Positions 24,001-33,566 of a stretch of 64,000 bases of DNA are shown one piece after another (within the stretch, counting starts at the first letter, position 1; every line of letters starts with the position of its first letter). The notes under the pieces were generated by a model. It saw only the letters and a program-made list of their open reading frames with translations. It was not told the origin of the DNA and did not search any database. Source of the DNA: Aptenodytes patagonicus (Eukaryota > Chordata > Aves > Sphenisciformes > Spheniscidae); the NCBI RefSeq assembly GCF_965638725.1, contig NC_134970.1:7856001-7920000 (forward strand), written 5' to 3'. The translations under genes and the position numbers were made by a program.

Positions 24001-25039
24001 GAGAAGAGGAGACTCTCCTTGGGACGTTCACGTACAACGTGGCGAAAGAGCTCATTCAGACCTTCCCTCTGAAGGTACGGTCCACGCGCGGGGGCAAGAT
24101 GCCAGGGAGCCAAAGAGGTTTGCCTGCAAGTCCATGGCAGGAAGAGCGTGAATGCTTTCTCCCTGGGCAGAGGGGCCCAGACCACCGCCGAGAGAGACCT
24201 GGCGGGCTTGGGAGGGCTGAGTAGCACACGGTGGTGGTAGCAAAAGGATAGCGAGGGCAGGGTCAGGCCCGTGGGAGCACAAGTCCCGAGAGATTCCCCG
24301 GCTGGACCCACTGCCTTCAGCAGAGCCAGCTGCACACACAGCCACTCCACCCGAGCAACGTCTTTGTGCCGTGGAGAAACAGGGACGCCTGGCGGCGAAA
24401 GCCATTGGGCAGCACCGTCGCTCCATCCTGTGGCCTGCTGGCAGGCTGGCCAGCGTCCTCTCCTCCCAACATCGCATGCCCCTTCTCTCCTGGTGCTCTC
24501 ACGCCTGCCAGGAGGAAAGCAGGCAGAGCAGACAGCGGGAGCTCGGTGGGGTTGCACACCAGCTGCCCCACGCATAGGAGCACCTCCCCGGCCTCTCTGT
24601 CAGCACAGAGCAAGCAACAGAGGGAAGGGGCAGAGGGCAGGGAGACTGAGCCCCAGCCGGGCCGGCATGCAGAGGATGCCAGGTGCCTTCCCCCTTCCCG
24701 TGTCCCCAGCCTCCCCAGCAGACCCGCTACCAGCAGCGAGCCTCAGATTTCCACAGCCGCTCCCACCCACTTTCAGGAGCTTGTTCCTCAGCAGGAGCAG
24801 GACTGGCAGGGGGAGAAACATTGATTGCATTGTCGCTCATAACACCCCCCGTTTCCTTTTCCCTCTTTCCTTCACAGAACGCGCCGCTTCCCAGAGCCTT
24901 TTCATACGTCAAACTTCTTGTGAAGAGCAACTGGGGAAACCCAGCGTACACCTGCATTTATCGAGTGCAGGTTCATGGGAAGATGGCAAACCAGAAAGCC
25001 TCGACTGAAACCAGAGGAAAAGAAGAGGGACAAACATAA
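18030..25039 (+). CDS. SUN-domain protein of the SPAG4/SUN5/SUN3 type, complete, 12 exons
   Basis: Exons: 18030-18151, 18956-19062, 19315-19399, 20169-20236, 20847-20908, 21110-21150, 21405-21498, 22090-22174, 22743-22855, 23457-23624, 23985-24074, 24878-25039. Together they give 1197 nt, 398 residues plus stop, with every junction in phase. Residues 1-76 are basic/polar. Hydrophobic stretches lie at about 78-104 and 115-132 (FLKVVFLLLPVALAGVYCG, the likely membrane anchor). A coiled coil follows at about 148-210, then the SUN domain at 222-388. Known SUN landmarks are GNCW (Cys267) and YTCIYR (Cys372), the pair that forms a structural disulfide in SUN2, plus SAPRDVAVFG and SNWG. SUN proteins bind KASH proteins across the nuclear envelope; SPAG4/SUN5 types act in sperm. 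A 10-residue polar tail follows the domain, as in SPAG4. Weak points: the donor at 20909 (gtcggt) and the acceptor at 23984 (ctgag). Confidence 0.9.
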
Positions 25040-25043
25040 TAAA
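25038..25043 (+). terminator. Poly(A) signal overlapping the SUN gene stop codon
   Basis: AATAAA begins inside the TAA stop (25037-25039), so the 3' UTR would be only about 15-30 nt if this signal is used. No other AATAAA is seen in the next 150 bp. Confidence 0.55.
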
Positions 25044-25229
25044 GAAGAAAAAGCGTGTGTGTGGGGAAAGATGTGGCAATTCGGATCGGTGTAGAGGATT
25101 GGTCTCCAAAGTGGGGTGCGCAAGAAGATCCATTGAGGGGAGGCCGGGCGCATGTGGAAAATGTTAGAACTTCTACTTAATTTTTTCTTAAAAATGAGGG
25201 AGATAGTAAGCGTTCCTAAGATTTAATCT

Positions 25230-25625
25230 AGAGAGGAGAGGCCCAGCCTGGCACCGCTCCTTCTCCCGCCGCCCCGGGAGGCTCCGCAAGTGGCACCAGC
25301 CTAGGGCACGCAGAAGGGCCCGGCTTCAGTTTACAACAGGGAGACTGCCACCCGCCGCCACAGCAGGCGCCGCAGGAGCTTTCCCAGGAGCCCGCCCACC
25401 TTCTTCCTGGCTTCTCAGCCAATGGCGCCCGCCAGGCGGTGACAGGCAGGGCCTCCCGCCAGCCACTGCAGCGCCCTTCTCTGGCCCCGCCCCACTGCTA
25501 CCCCGCTGCCACGGCAACTGGGCAGCCTGCAGGCGCGGGTTGCGGGGCGAGCAACAAGCCTTGGGACAACTCTTTGGGGCTCCCAGGGCCGGGGGTGGGG
25601 AGCTCCTCCCTTACTTTCCCGATAG
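25230..25625. promoter_or_regulatory. GC-rich promoter-like block with CCAAT, GC box and RFX X-box-like site
   Basis: A CpG-rich island starting about 190 bp after the SUN gene. It contains CCAATGG at about 25420, CCCCGCCC at about 25486-25493, and at 25505-25518 a sequence whose reverse complement GTTGCCGTGGCAGC fits the RFX X-box palindrome with one mismatch. X-boxes mark ciliary and germ-cell genes. No first exon could be assigned on either strand, and a provirus starts 500 bp to the right. Confidence 0.45.
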
Positions 25626-25935
25626 TGAGGCCGGAGGAGCAGATGGAACAATTTGGCCTGGCACCTTCCCAGCACCCAGGCTGTCGGTTTGTCGGTTAAC
25701 CCGTAGTTTCTGTAAAACGGGTGTGGGGAGCCTGTCTGACTGGCCTGTCGGAAACCCCATGCCTCACCCCAGGAATGTCCCCGTCCTAGATCTTGCTACT
25801 CTCTGTTGGGAGGTCCTTTTGTGTCACATTGATTAGTGTCGACGGGGAATTTTCACCCCTTGTTATTCTGACCTCCCTTTGGCATTTGGACGACCCTGAC
25901 CCGTCTTTCCTTTTGACGGACCAGCGTCTCTGGGG

Positions 25936-26126
25936 TTCCCAGGAAGGCTGACCAGTTCTGCAGCCCTTGGGGTGTTCCTCCACCATCTAACACTAAGGCT
26001 AGGCTCTTTGGTCCCCCGGGTGCTGCATGTTGCAACAGTGTGGTTTTCCCTCCCGCTGTTGCTGGCATGGACCTCATAACCGGGGTATAGCATCTTCTCC
26101 ATTAAGGACATCCCGGGCAGCCAGAC
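25936..26126. repeat. Dispersed repeat, copy B, abutting the provirus
   Basis: Second copy of the repeat at 16235-16437. It ends at GGGCAGCCAG, exactly where copy A continues with different DNA, and the provirus LTR begins one base after 26126. The left part (25800-25935) contains a short minus-strand open frame but no known motif. Confidence 0.8.
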
Positions 26127-26694
26127 TGTCGCGGAGGCTCATGTCATCCAATTAGGCGGGTGATAGATTGAAAAATAAACTTTATTTTAACCAAAATTGT
26201 TTAGCAGAAAACTAACTAGAAATGAGGCGTCAACACTCCGACAACATCAGTAAACCACAGGTTCAGGATGGCGTAGGAGGGATTAATACTGCACAGCCGG
26301 CTTTAGAAATGCGGATCCAAAATGTGCACAATCACTCAGCTATAAGATGAGGGCTCTCAACCTCGAGGAGTTTCCTTGGGTGGCGTCCCGACCCAAGGGG
26401 AGAGTCCCTGACTGCAGACCCGCTGCTCCGAGGAGGACCGGCTCAACTTGCCCTCCGGCGGGGCTCCATTTATACCCTAGTCGAATCTGATCTGTGGTCA
26501 ATTCGAATTGGCTGAGGGCCTTAACTTGCTTTCTCCTCGCCCGAGGTGTATACGTGACGGTAATTACTGGCCCAAGGTGTGTACGTGATGGTCAGCACTC
26601 ACCACCTTAAAGGCGCGAATGTAAGGGCGTGAAAAGTAAGGACGCAGTGGTCTTAATGCCCCCAGTCTTTGTCAGGGCGGGTGCACCTGCCACA
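26127..26694 (-). repeat. 3' LTR of the provirus (568 bp)
   Basis: On the minus strand it starts TGTGGC and ends GCGACA, so it has TG...CA termini with a 5/6 inverted repeat. It keeps an AATAAA (plus-strand TTTATT at 26181-26186) and a TATA box as TATAAATGG. It is 91 bp longer than the 5' LTR. Confidence 0.92.
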
Positions 26695-26833
26695 CAATCC
26701 AACCCGTGACCACAGTCACGTTTCGACTGGTTTCCCTGGAGTGGTGGTACAGTCACCTCTTGCCTCCAAAGTTAAAAGGGAGCGCAGTCTTGGTGAGTTC
26801 AGTGCTCACTGTGAATCATCATTTCTCAGTTGT

Positions 26834-28453
26834 TTAAGGTCGTACTGGAACATCAAGTATACGAATAGATTTTGAGGGAGTATACTCCATGGCTAATACA
26901 GTTTTCGTTATTGCGCGCTTAACACCTTTTATAACAATACAAATCACAACAATCACAACTACAAGCATTATCAGAGATTGGAGAGGACTGGCTAGCCATC
27001 CTGACAAAGAAAACCCAAACATACCAAAAACTTTCCCCAACCAATTAGTCCCTAGTGCAGCAACACTTGCCTCTGAGTCCTTTGCTACTTTTTTTCATTT
27101 TGTTGATCTGGTCTTGAAAGGGTACCGACATGTTCAGGATGTGGACATAGCACTCATTTTCCGATAGGCTCAGGATTCCACAGACACCTTTCTTCTTTAA
27201 CAGCATCAGATCTAATACGGCTCGGTTTTGAATAGGCGTTCTACTGGTATGTTGTGGTTGATTATCTAATAGCCCCAAACTATCAGACGTGGCGTTGGCC
27301 AAGGCTGACAGCTGCAGGCCCAGTTCCAGAATAGCCTGCCGGTTCCGTACCGGAGCAATTCCCATCCCAAAACCTGATTCCAGCCACCATCCTGTTTGTG
27401 TTGAGGCTTCCCGCCATTCCCCCCGCAAGCCCCTTGGGCTGTCATCCCACCACTTACGTGGCATGGATCCTTCCCAATAAATGGGACACAGAGAGAACAC
27501 GGCTAATGTGCAGGCTAGTCCTGGGATGGTTGCGTAGAATCGGGAATATGTGTGGCCGTCAGAACATGCCCACGCTAAGTTAGGAGGTGCAGGGACAAAG
27601 GATGTTTGGCATGAACCTGGCACGGTAGTAAGGGGACGACAGTAATCTTTCTTACTACAGTCTAGGGCAGAGGGCCACAAGTAACTGGTAGTGCTACATA
27701 GGCAGCCCTGTATTAAAGCTTCCTGAGCAGGAGGATATAGCCGTAACGGTGGCATTTCATCTATGTCTTTGCACCTGATCTCTGCCTGACAGTTCCAGAG
27801 CGGAGATTTCCCTACCAGGAATACCTTTTCCCGGTACCAGCTGGGCGCACAAGTGTGTCTAGCCCACGTGCAGTTGAGGGGGCAGTCCCATGAATTTCGA
27901 TTACACACGCTGGGACATTCGTTATTATCCTTTTCAGGGTGTTTGATGCACCATGAGGCATTCAGTGGTTTTGTATATTGTAGGGAGAGGTCATCGGTGC
28001 TCCAGCAGACACTATATTTGGTAGCTCCCCATGGAATTTCGGGGCATAGTGTAGTGCCATTCCAGCTCCAGCCCGTGGCCTCATGGGTAGGTTGAAGAAC
28101 ATAATCACATCTGGCATTCCATACCAAACTAGCATTTACTGTGCCCGGCTACCAACTGTAGACAATATAAGTACAGCCTCTTCCCTCGATCTCCCTAAAG
28201 CTCCTACTATAATTAGTATATTGCTCCCACGTGAGCTCGAGGGCTAGCGATATGTTCATGTCCTGCACAAAAACTGGTAAAGGGTCTTCTGCTGACTTGG
28301 GTGTGGGCAGGCAAACCGTTACAGAGGTTAAATTCATCATTCGGGCAAATCCCACTATCGTTTTGCTACCATATTGCTGTCCAGGTCCTGGTTGTTTCCA
28401 TTGGTCACTGTCACCATTGCCAGTACGAGCACCAAAGCAGACTGCTTTTCCAT
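26834..28453 (-). pseudogene. env: env of the provirus, broken by at least three changes
   Basis: Env would mediate receptor binding and fusion. A start codon at 28453 is followed by a hydrophobic signal-peptide-like stretch. The frame is lost near 28380-28390, reopens, meets an in-frame TAG at 28149-28151, then is open from 28127 to about 27090, where a run of seven A shifts it. The C-terminal part (27040-26834) encodes a membrane anchor rich in I/V and a short tail. The transmembrane subunit shows QNRAVLDL, typical of the immunosuppressive region. The next cysteines (27180-27182 and 27150-27152) are spaced CX9C, not the CX6CC of gamma- and alpharetroviruses. No polybasic cleavage site is visible. 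Many Cys and N-X-S/T sites mark the surface subunit. Confidence 0.85.
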
Positions 28454-28507
28454 CGTCCTGTAAGAAAACACAGAGCTGGGCCTCGGGCCTGAAACCGGGC
28501 TTCAGGG

Positions 28508-31500
28508 TTAGAAGTCAGGGATTATCCACCGAGCACTAATATGGTGGGTTTTTCTGCTCCCGTCCAGAGTTCCCAGGCATATAAGCCTCTGGTTTTTGCC
28601 AGGGTCATGGGTACAATGCCAATGGAGGGTAGCTTCACCATTACAGGTTGGTCCACGTCCGTCCGTGGTGGGAACTGGTCCTTTTGTATCGCCCAGTATA
28701 GGGGTCGTCACCCGTTAACAGTCTCATAGTGCAAAATGCTCGAATTCTGGGGTTTCCATAACTTCCCCAGCGGCTGTTAACAATAAAGACCGCCCGTGGT
28801 AATCATATGTCCCAGTTGTGGCATCAGACATCGGCATGTCTTTTAATCAAACCATTGGTTCGTTCGACTATACCGTTAGCCTGAGGATTATATGGTGTAT
28901 GGAACACCCATTTGACGCCTTCCCCGCGAGCCCAGTCTTGCACCACTGTGGCCGTAAAATGTGACCCATTATCACTTTGATGATACACACGGGGGTGTGT
29001 AAAATACTAAACCACTTTCTTAACGCTTGGACCGTCCGATCTCCGGTGGCGGTGCTAACAGCTGTAGCCATGGTCAGTCCTGACACCACCTCTACTCCTA
29101 CCAAGATGTATTTCTTCCCATGGGATGGCCGCAAAGGACCAATATAATCCATTTGCTAGGTGCTCCAAAGAGCCTTGCCTTGTTTGCTACGCTGGGCTGG
29201 AGCTTGATTTGGGTGGTTGGCCTTATCCAACGCTGTGGGCAAGCTGTAAGGACTGCTTCACATATTCTCATGGACACTGGCCATCCCTGGGACCCACACT
29301 CGTAATAGAGGTCTGCTTTCCCCGAGTGGCCTCGCTTAATGTGCAGCCACTCAGCCAACCGTCCCCAATCTTCCTTTTTGCTATCTACTACCTTAATTTG
29401 GGCTAGGTGATCTACCTGTTGACTCCATTTTGCAGCGGTGGTCCCATTTCTTGCATGGCCTTTTACCCATCCCACCTTTAGGGGTCGTGATCCGCCTATT
29501 TCTAACAATCGCTGCCGGTCTCCAGCTCTCCAGGCTTCTGTACAGCCTGCTTCCCACTGATTGGATTCCCATTGGCATATCCACTCTGTGGCACCCTTAT
29601 AGGTTGCGTAGGAATCAGTGTAAATTTTGGCAGCACCATTCTCTGCTGCCAGCAGGAGGGCGCGCAACTCCCCTACCTGTGCGCTACCTTCCCGCTCCTC
29701 TGTAATCGCTTTCCCGGTACCAATTTCCAATGCCCCTGCTCTATATTGCCACCTGGATCCCACTCAGTGGGCAGGTGCATCTGTGAACCACACTCCCTGT
29801 ATACCTGAGCCTGTGGTCAGTTCGGGTGCCTCTTTGATCGCGGAAGGTTTATAGGGTTGGCCCAGCAAAACCGGATCCAGATTCACAGCTTGTTGGAGCT
29901 TAGAGGCTTTGACCGGGCCCTCTCTTAATGACAGTAACTGACTAACTCCCTCCAGATAGGCATACCACTTCCGTATCGTGTGATCCCTTGAGGATAGAAT
30001 TTAGCAGAGGAAAAGGGCCTCGTACTATAATGTCTTGCGAAGTACGTAACCTCTCCGCCTCCTTAACTGCCCTGGTAAGTGAGAAGAGTCCCTTCTCCCA
30101 CTCTGAGTACCGTTGTTCAGCTTCCTTGAATGAGGTAGAAGAGAATAATAAAGGTCTAGCCGGCCCCCTCGGTCCCTTTTGGAATATACCGCAATAGGAG
30201 GCATGTTCTGCAGACCCCCATTCTGCCCTCAACGGGTCTTGTGAGTGTAGTGGGCCTAGCCTCCGACAGGTCTTAAGTTCATCCTTCAGGACATTAAGGG
30301 CCTCTGTATGTCGTGGAGTCCAATCCCATTCCTTATTCTTTCGGAGCAAGTCATATAAAGGGCGAGCATTCACCGAAAAACCCCGGTGTATGTTTTCTCC
30401 AATAGCCCACTGTACCCAACAGTGGCTGTAATTCTGTCTTATTGCCTGGAGTTTGCCCTTTCTCAATAGCCGGTAGAGTGGCATGGGGCATCGCAACTGC
30501 TCCAGCTATCCACCAAGCTCCTAGGAATTTAATTTCGTGTCCGGGAACTCGACATTTGGAAGGTGGAATGTCAACTCGTTCTACATGGCTTCGGCCAGTT
30601 GCTCTACCTGTTCTTTATTATCTCCACCAACTAGGATGTCGTCTACGTACTGACATATGTGGACGCCTGACAGCACCTTCACTGTGTCGGGGAGTTTGGC
30701 CAAGGCATTGTGGGCAATAGCGGGGGAGTGTTTGTATCCTTGTGGGAGTCGATTAAAGGTGTATCGCGTCCCTTCCCAAGTAAAGGCAAACTGAGGCTTA
30801 TCCTCTTCTCCTAGTGGGATCATGAAAAACATACCCTTGACATCCAGGGTGGCCATCCACGGGTGGGCAGCTGCCTGTATTGCTGTTACTATGGAGGTTA
30901 GACTTGGGACGGCAGCCGTTAGCAGCGGGGTATTATTGTTTCACCTTCGCCAGTCAATCGTTAGGCACCACCGCCCATCTGGCTTTACGAACTGGCCAGA
31001 CTGGAGAATTATAGGGGGAGCGTGTGCGACTTATGATCTGTCTCTTCTCGAGGTCGCTAATTACCTCTGACATGCCCCGTTTAGCTGCGGTTGGTAGCGG
31101 ATATTGAGAAACATAGGTTACTTTAGATTGCGGTCGTGTGGGAGCAAGCTGCAGGGTCCTAACATGGACGGCCTCTGCTCCTCTACCTCCAGAACTCCAC
31201 ACCTTGCCATTAGGTAAATACCACCGCTTGCCCACTAATACATCAAATCCCAATATATTTCCCTCATAAGGGCTTGGAGCCACCTCCACGGCCATCATTC
31301 GCTTTTCTCCAGGTAGCCAAAGTTGAGTCCGAGCTATGGGACATTTTTCTGCTGCACCCGCCACCCCTATTCTGTTTATCGTCTTTCTCGATGGTTTAAT
31401 TCCTAACTCATCGGCTTGTTGCTTATTTAGAACACTAATTTGGGCCCCTGTATCAATTAAGAACTCTAAACTTGTTCGCTTCAGACCCACGGGGGTACGT

Positions 31501-31544
31501 ATATAAGGTTCCTCGTCAGCAGACCATTGGCAGGAATTCACCAT
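28508..31544 (-). pseudogene. pol: pol of the provirus: protease, reverse transcriptase, RNase H, integrase, broken
   Basis: From 31544 downward: protease with LIDTGAQ (about 31440-31460); reverse transcriptase with YPLPTAAKRG, SPYNSPVWPVRK, then after a frame shift and a stop at about 30940-30960, TLDVKGMFF, LPQGYKHSP and the catalytic YVDD at 30638-30649; connection region to 29942; RNase H with IYTDSYATYKG (about 29620); integrase with a zinc-binding region starting HIKRGH and ending ACPQR, where a CX2C is expected and the last Cys reads Arg; integrase core with MDYIGPL and KYILVGVEVVSGL; and a C-terminal domain ending HISARWIIPDF at 28508. The reading frame changes several times, so no complete Pol can be made. 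Confidence 0.88.
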
Positions 31545-31559
31545 GCGGAGTGGGCGGCC

Positions 31560-32901
31560 CGAACCCCAAACCGCGGCTTCTAGTTTTTTAACTTGTTCAG
31601 TTCCCCTCGCAGGGACGCAAAAGGGTTAATTGTGTCTGTGCTATTGTGAGGGAGGGTGGTTGCCCGCGTTTTCCCTTGATCTTTGGTTTTCCCCTCAAGC
31701 AATTCCACCAGTTTCTGGCTGTGGTTGGTGGGCTGCCCGTGCAGCATCGCCCGGGGTACTCCCAGCACCAACGCTTTTCGCCAAAGGTCGTTCCTTCCCG
31801 GATCGTGGGCTCGAGCCGGTCTATCTCGGGAAGGTGCGGGCTCCCCGCGGGGAGGCCGTCCGGGGTGGGGGTTTCGGCTGGCTTGTCGAACCCTCCTATT
31901 CCCGCCCGTCCACGCCACTGCCTGGATCAGTCCACCCCCTCTCATGCCCGTGAGGGACTATATGTCGTGTAACGTCTCCGCCCAAGTCAGCACGTGCGCG
32001 GGCGCGTTCTGAGGGTTTTGCCAATTGTGTTCTATGGCCCTCTGGATCCTTTCTCTGAGGGACTGAATGTGTATTTTTAGGGCGTCTGGTAGCCCTCTAA
32101 TGAGAGGTCTAACGTGGCTGGGGTGCACCGGTGCAGCCGTCGGCACCCCTTGCTGCCCCCTCTCATACATTGCCTGGATACAAGCAGCCTTTTGTACTCC
32201 TCCCGCTAACTCCGACAGTCCTTTTACTCGGATGGTAAAAGGACTGGTAGGTAACAGGCTCCCCTCGCTCTTTGGAGTCCACACCCCCAGCCCAATAAGC
32301 CACTCGGGACGTGATCGACTGGTCGCCTGCCGGCCCGTCACTCACAAACACTCCGGGTCCCCAGAATCCCCTAGCCTCGTCCTCGCTCAACAGTATCACA
32401 TCCCCCCCCGTTAAAGAGACACACCACAAATACTCGGTTTCCGTTTCTCCCGTCTACACGAGAACCTGGCTTGTAATTCACTGAGCTCACGTCCCGTCCG
32501 GGGGGTGGTAGGGACAGTGGTTCGGGGGTTCCTGCCCTGCGGACCTGTATGCTTCTCTGTTTTCATAAGAGGCCGCACTTCTTTTCCCTCCAACTCCTCC
32601 GTTTCCTCAGAACTATTTTCATCAGGGTCTCCCCACATGTCCCCATCCCAATCCTCGGGATCTGCACCCGCAATTAGTTTTCGGATTTGGACAAGCTCGC
32701 TTGTGCTAGCATGATCTCAATTTTTTGTTCTAACAGAAACATCCGCTCTCTTTCTCTTTCCAGTTCTCCTTTTAAACAATCGATTTCTAACTGCTTCTTT
32801 AAATTGCTCTTTTCTAGTATTCCGGAATAATTGTAGTGATCTTGCGCTTTGAATTAGTCAGGCACCCAGAATGGCACACATGGTCCCTTTACCTTTACCA
32901 T
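31560..32901 (-). pseudogene. gag: gag of the provirus, broken; coiled-coil N-terminus, no zinc knuckle seen
   Basis: A candidate start at 32901 is followed after a stop by a heptad-rich stretch (about 32820-32705, with LKGELERERERMFLLEQ) that should form a coiled coil. The middle (32341-31958) is capsid-like: a conserved-looking segment with AIEHNWQNPQNAPAHV. The end (31945-31580) is rich in Gly, Arg and Pro with no CX2CX4HX4C. A coiled-coil start plus Gly/Arg-rich end without knuckles is what spumavirus Gag looks like; that comparison is inference. Stops at several points disable it. Confidence 0.7.
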
Positions 32902-33033
32902 TTCGATTAATCCTGTGGCATTGTTCTACTCACTGCGACCGCTGCTGCGTCGAACCACTTCTCCTTCACCCTTTTTATACCTGGGGGAGAAGGGCTACAT
33001 CCGTGCCTCCATAGTAATTCCTCTATTGACACC

Positions 33034-33051
33034 ATCCTGCCAACTACGCCA
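33034..33051 (-). other. Primer binding site, serine-tRNA-like
   Basis: Six bases inside the 5' LTR the minus strand reads TGGCGTAGTTGGCAGGAT. The complement of the 3' end of vertebrate tRNA-Ser (with CCA), as I recall it, is TGGCGTAGTCGGCAGGAT, so 17 of 18 match. Confidence 0.75.
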
Positions 33052-33057
33052 ATTTAA

Positions 33058-33534
33058 TGTCGCGGAGGCTCACGAAATCAAATTAGGCAGGTGATAGATT
33101 CAAAACTAAACTGTATTTTAACCAAAATTGTTTAGCAGAAAACTAACTAGAAATGAGGCGTCAACACTCCGACAACATCAGTAAACCACAGGTTCAGGAT
33201 GGCGTACGAGGGATTAATACTGCACAGCCGGCTTTAGAAATGCGGATCCAAAATGTGCACAATCACTCAGCTATAAGATGAGGGCTCTCAACCTCGAGGA
33301 GTTTCCTTGGGTGGCGTCCCGACCCAAGGGGAGAGTCCCTGACTTGCAGACCCGCTGCTCCGAGGAGGACCGGCTCAACTTGCCCTCCGGCGGGGCTCCA
33401 TTTATACCCTAGTCGAATCTGATCTGTGGTCAATTCGAATTGGCTGAGGGCCTTAACCTTCCTACTCCTCACCCGAGGTGTATATGATGGTCTTAATGCC
33501 CCCAGTCTTTGTCAGGGCAGGTGCACCGGCCACA
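33058..33534 (-). repeat. 5' LTR of the provirus (477 bp, internally deleted)
   Basis: Matches the 3' LTR except for missing about 90 bp between two GTGTATA/GTGTGTACGTGATGG-like direct repeats, and scattered substitutions. TATA box at 33399-33410 (plus-strand CCATTTATACCC). The poly(A) signal position reads AATACA here, against AATAAA in the 3' LTR. Confidence 0.92.
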
Positions 33535-33566
33535 GCCCCGTCCAACCTCAATGATTCTGTGAAATC
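33535..33566 (+). repeat. CR1 3'-tail remnant at the provirus edge
   Basis: GTCCAACCTCAATGATTCTGTG matches the terminal CR1 consensus (TTCCAACC...ATTCTATGA) closely. It touches the LTR end, with no CR1 body on the other side of the provirus. Confidence 0.55.

Larger units (their letters stand above)
26127..33534 (-). mobile_element. Endogenous retrovirus with two LTRs, gag, pol and env, all disabled
   Basis: Two closely similar LTRs (26127-26694 and 33058-33534) enclose a minus-strand genome in the order LTR, primer site, gag, pol, env, LTR. Each gene is still recognisable but carries stops and frame shifts. The high similarity of the LTRs outside one deletion points to a fairly recent insertion. 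The 5 bp on either side (CAGAC and GCCCC) do not form a target duplication. Gag has a coiled-coil start and no CCHC knuckle was seen. Env has a gammaretrovirus-like immunosuppressive-region motif but unusual cysteine spacing. Class assignment is open. Confidence 0.93.

Noticed and set aside
26127-26694. Reading this LTR as a solo LTR separate from the provirus
   Set aside because: Viral env sequence in matching orientation follows it and the partner LTR lies at the other end of gag-pol-env.
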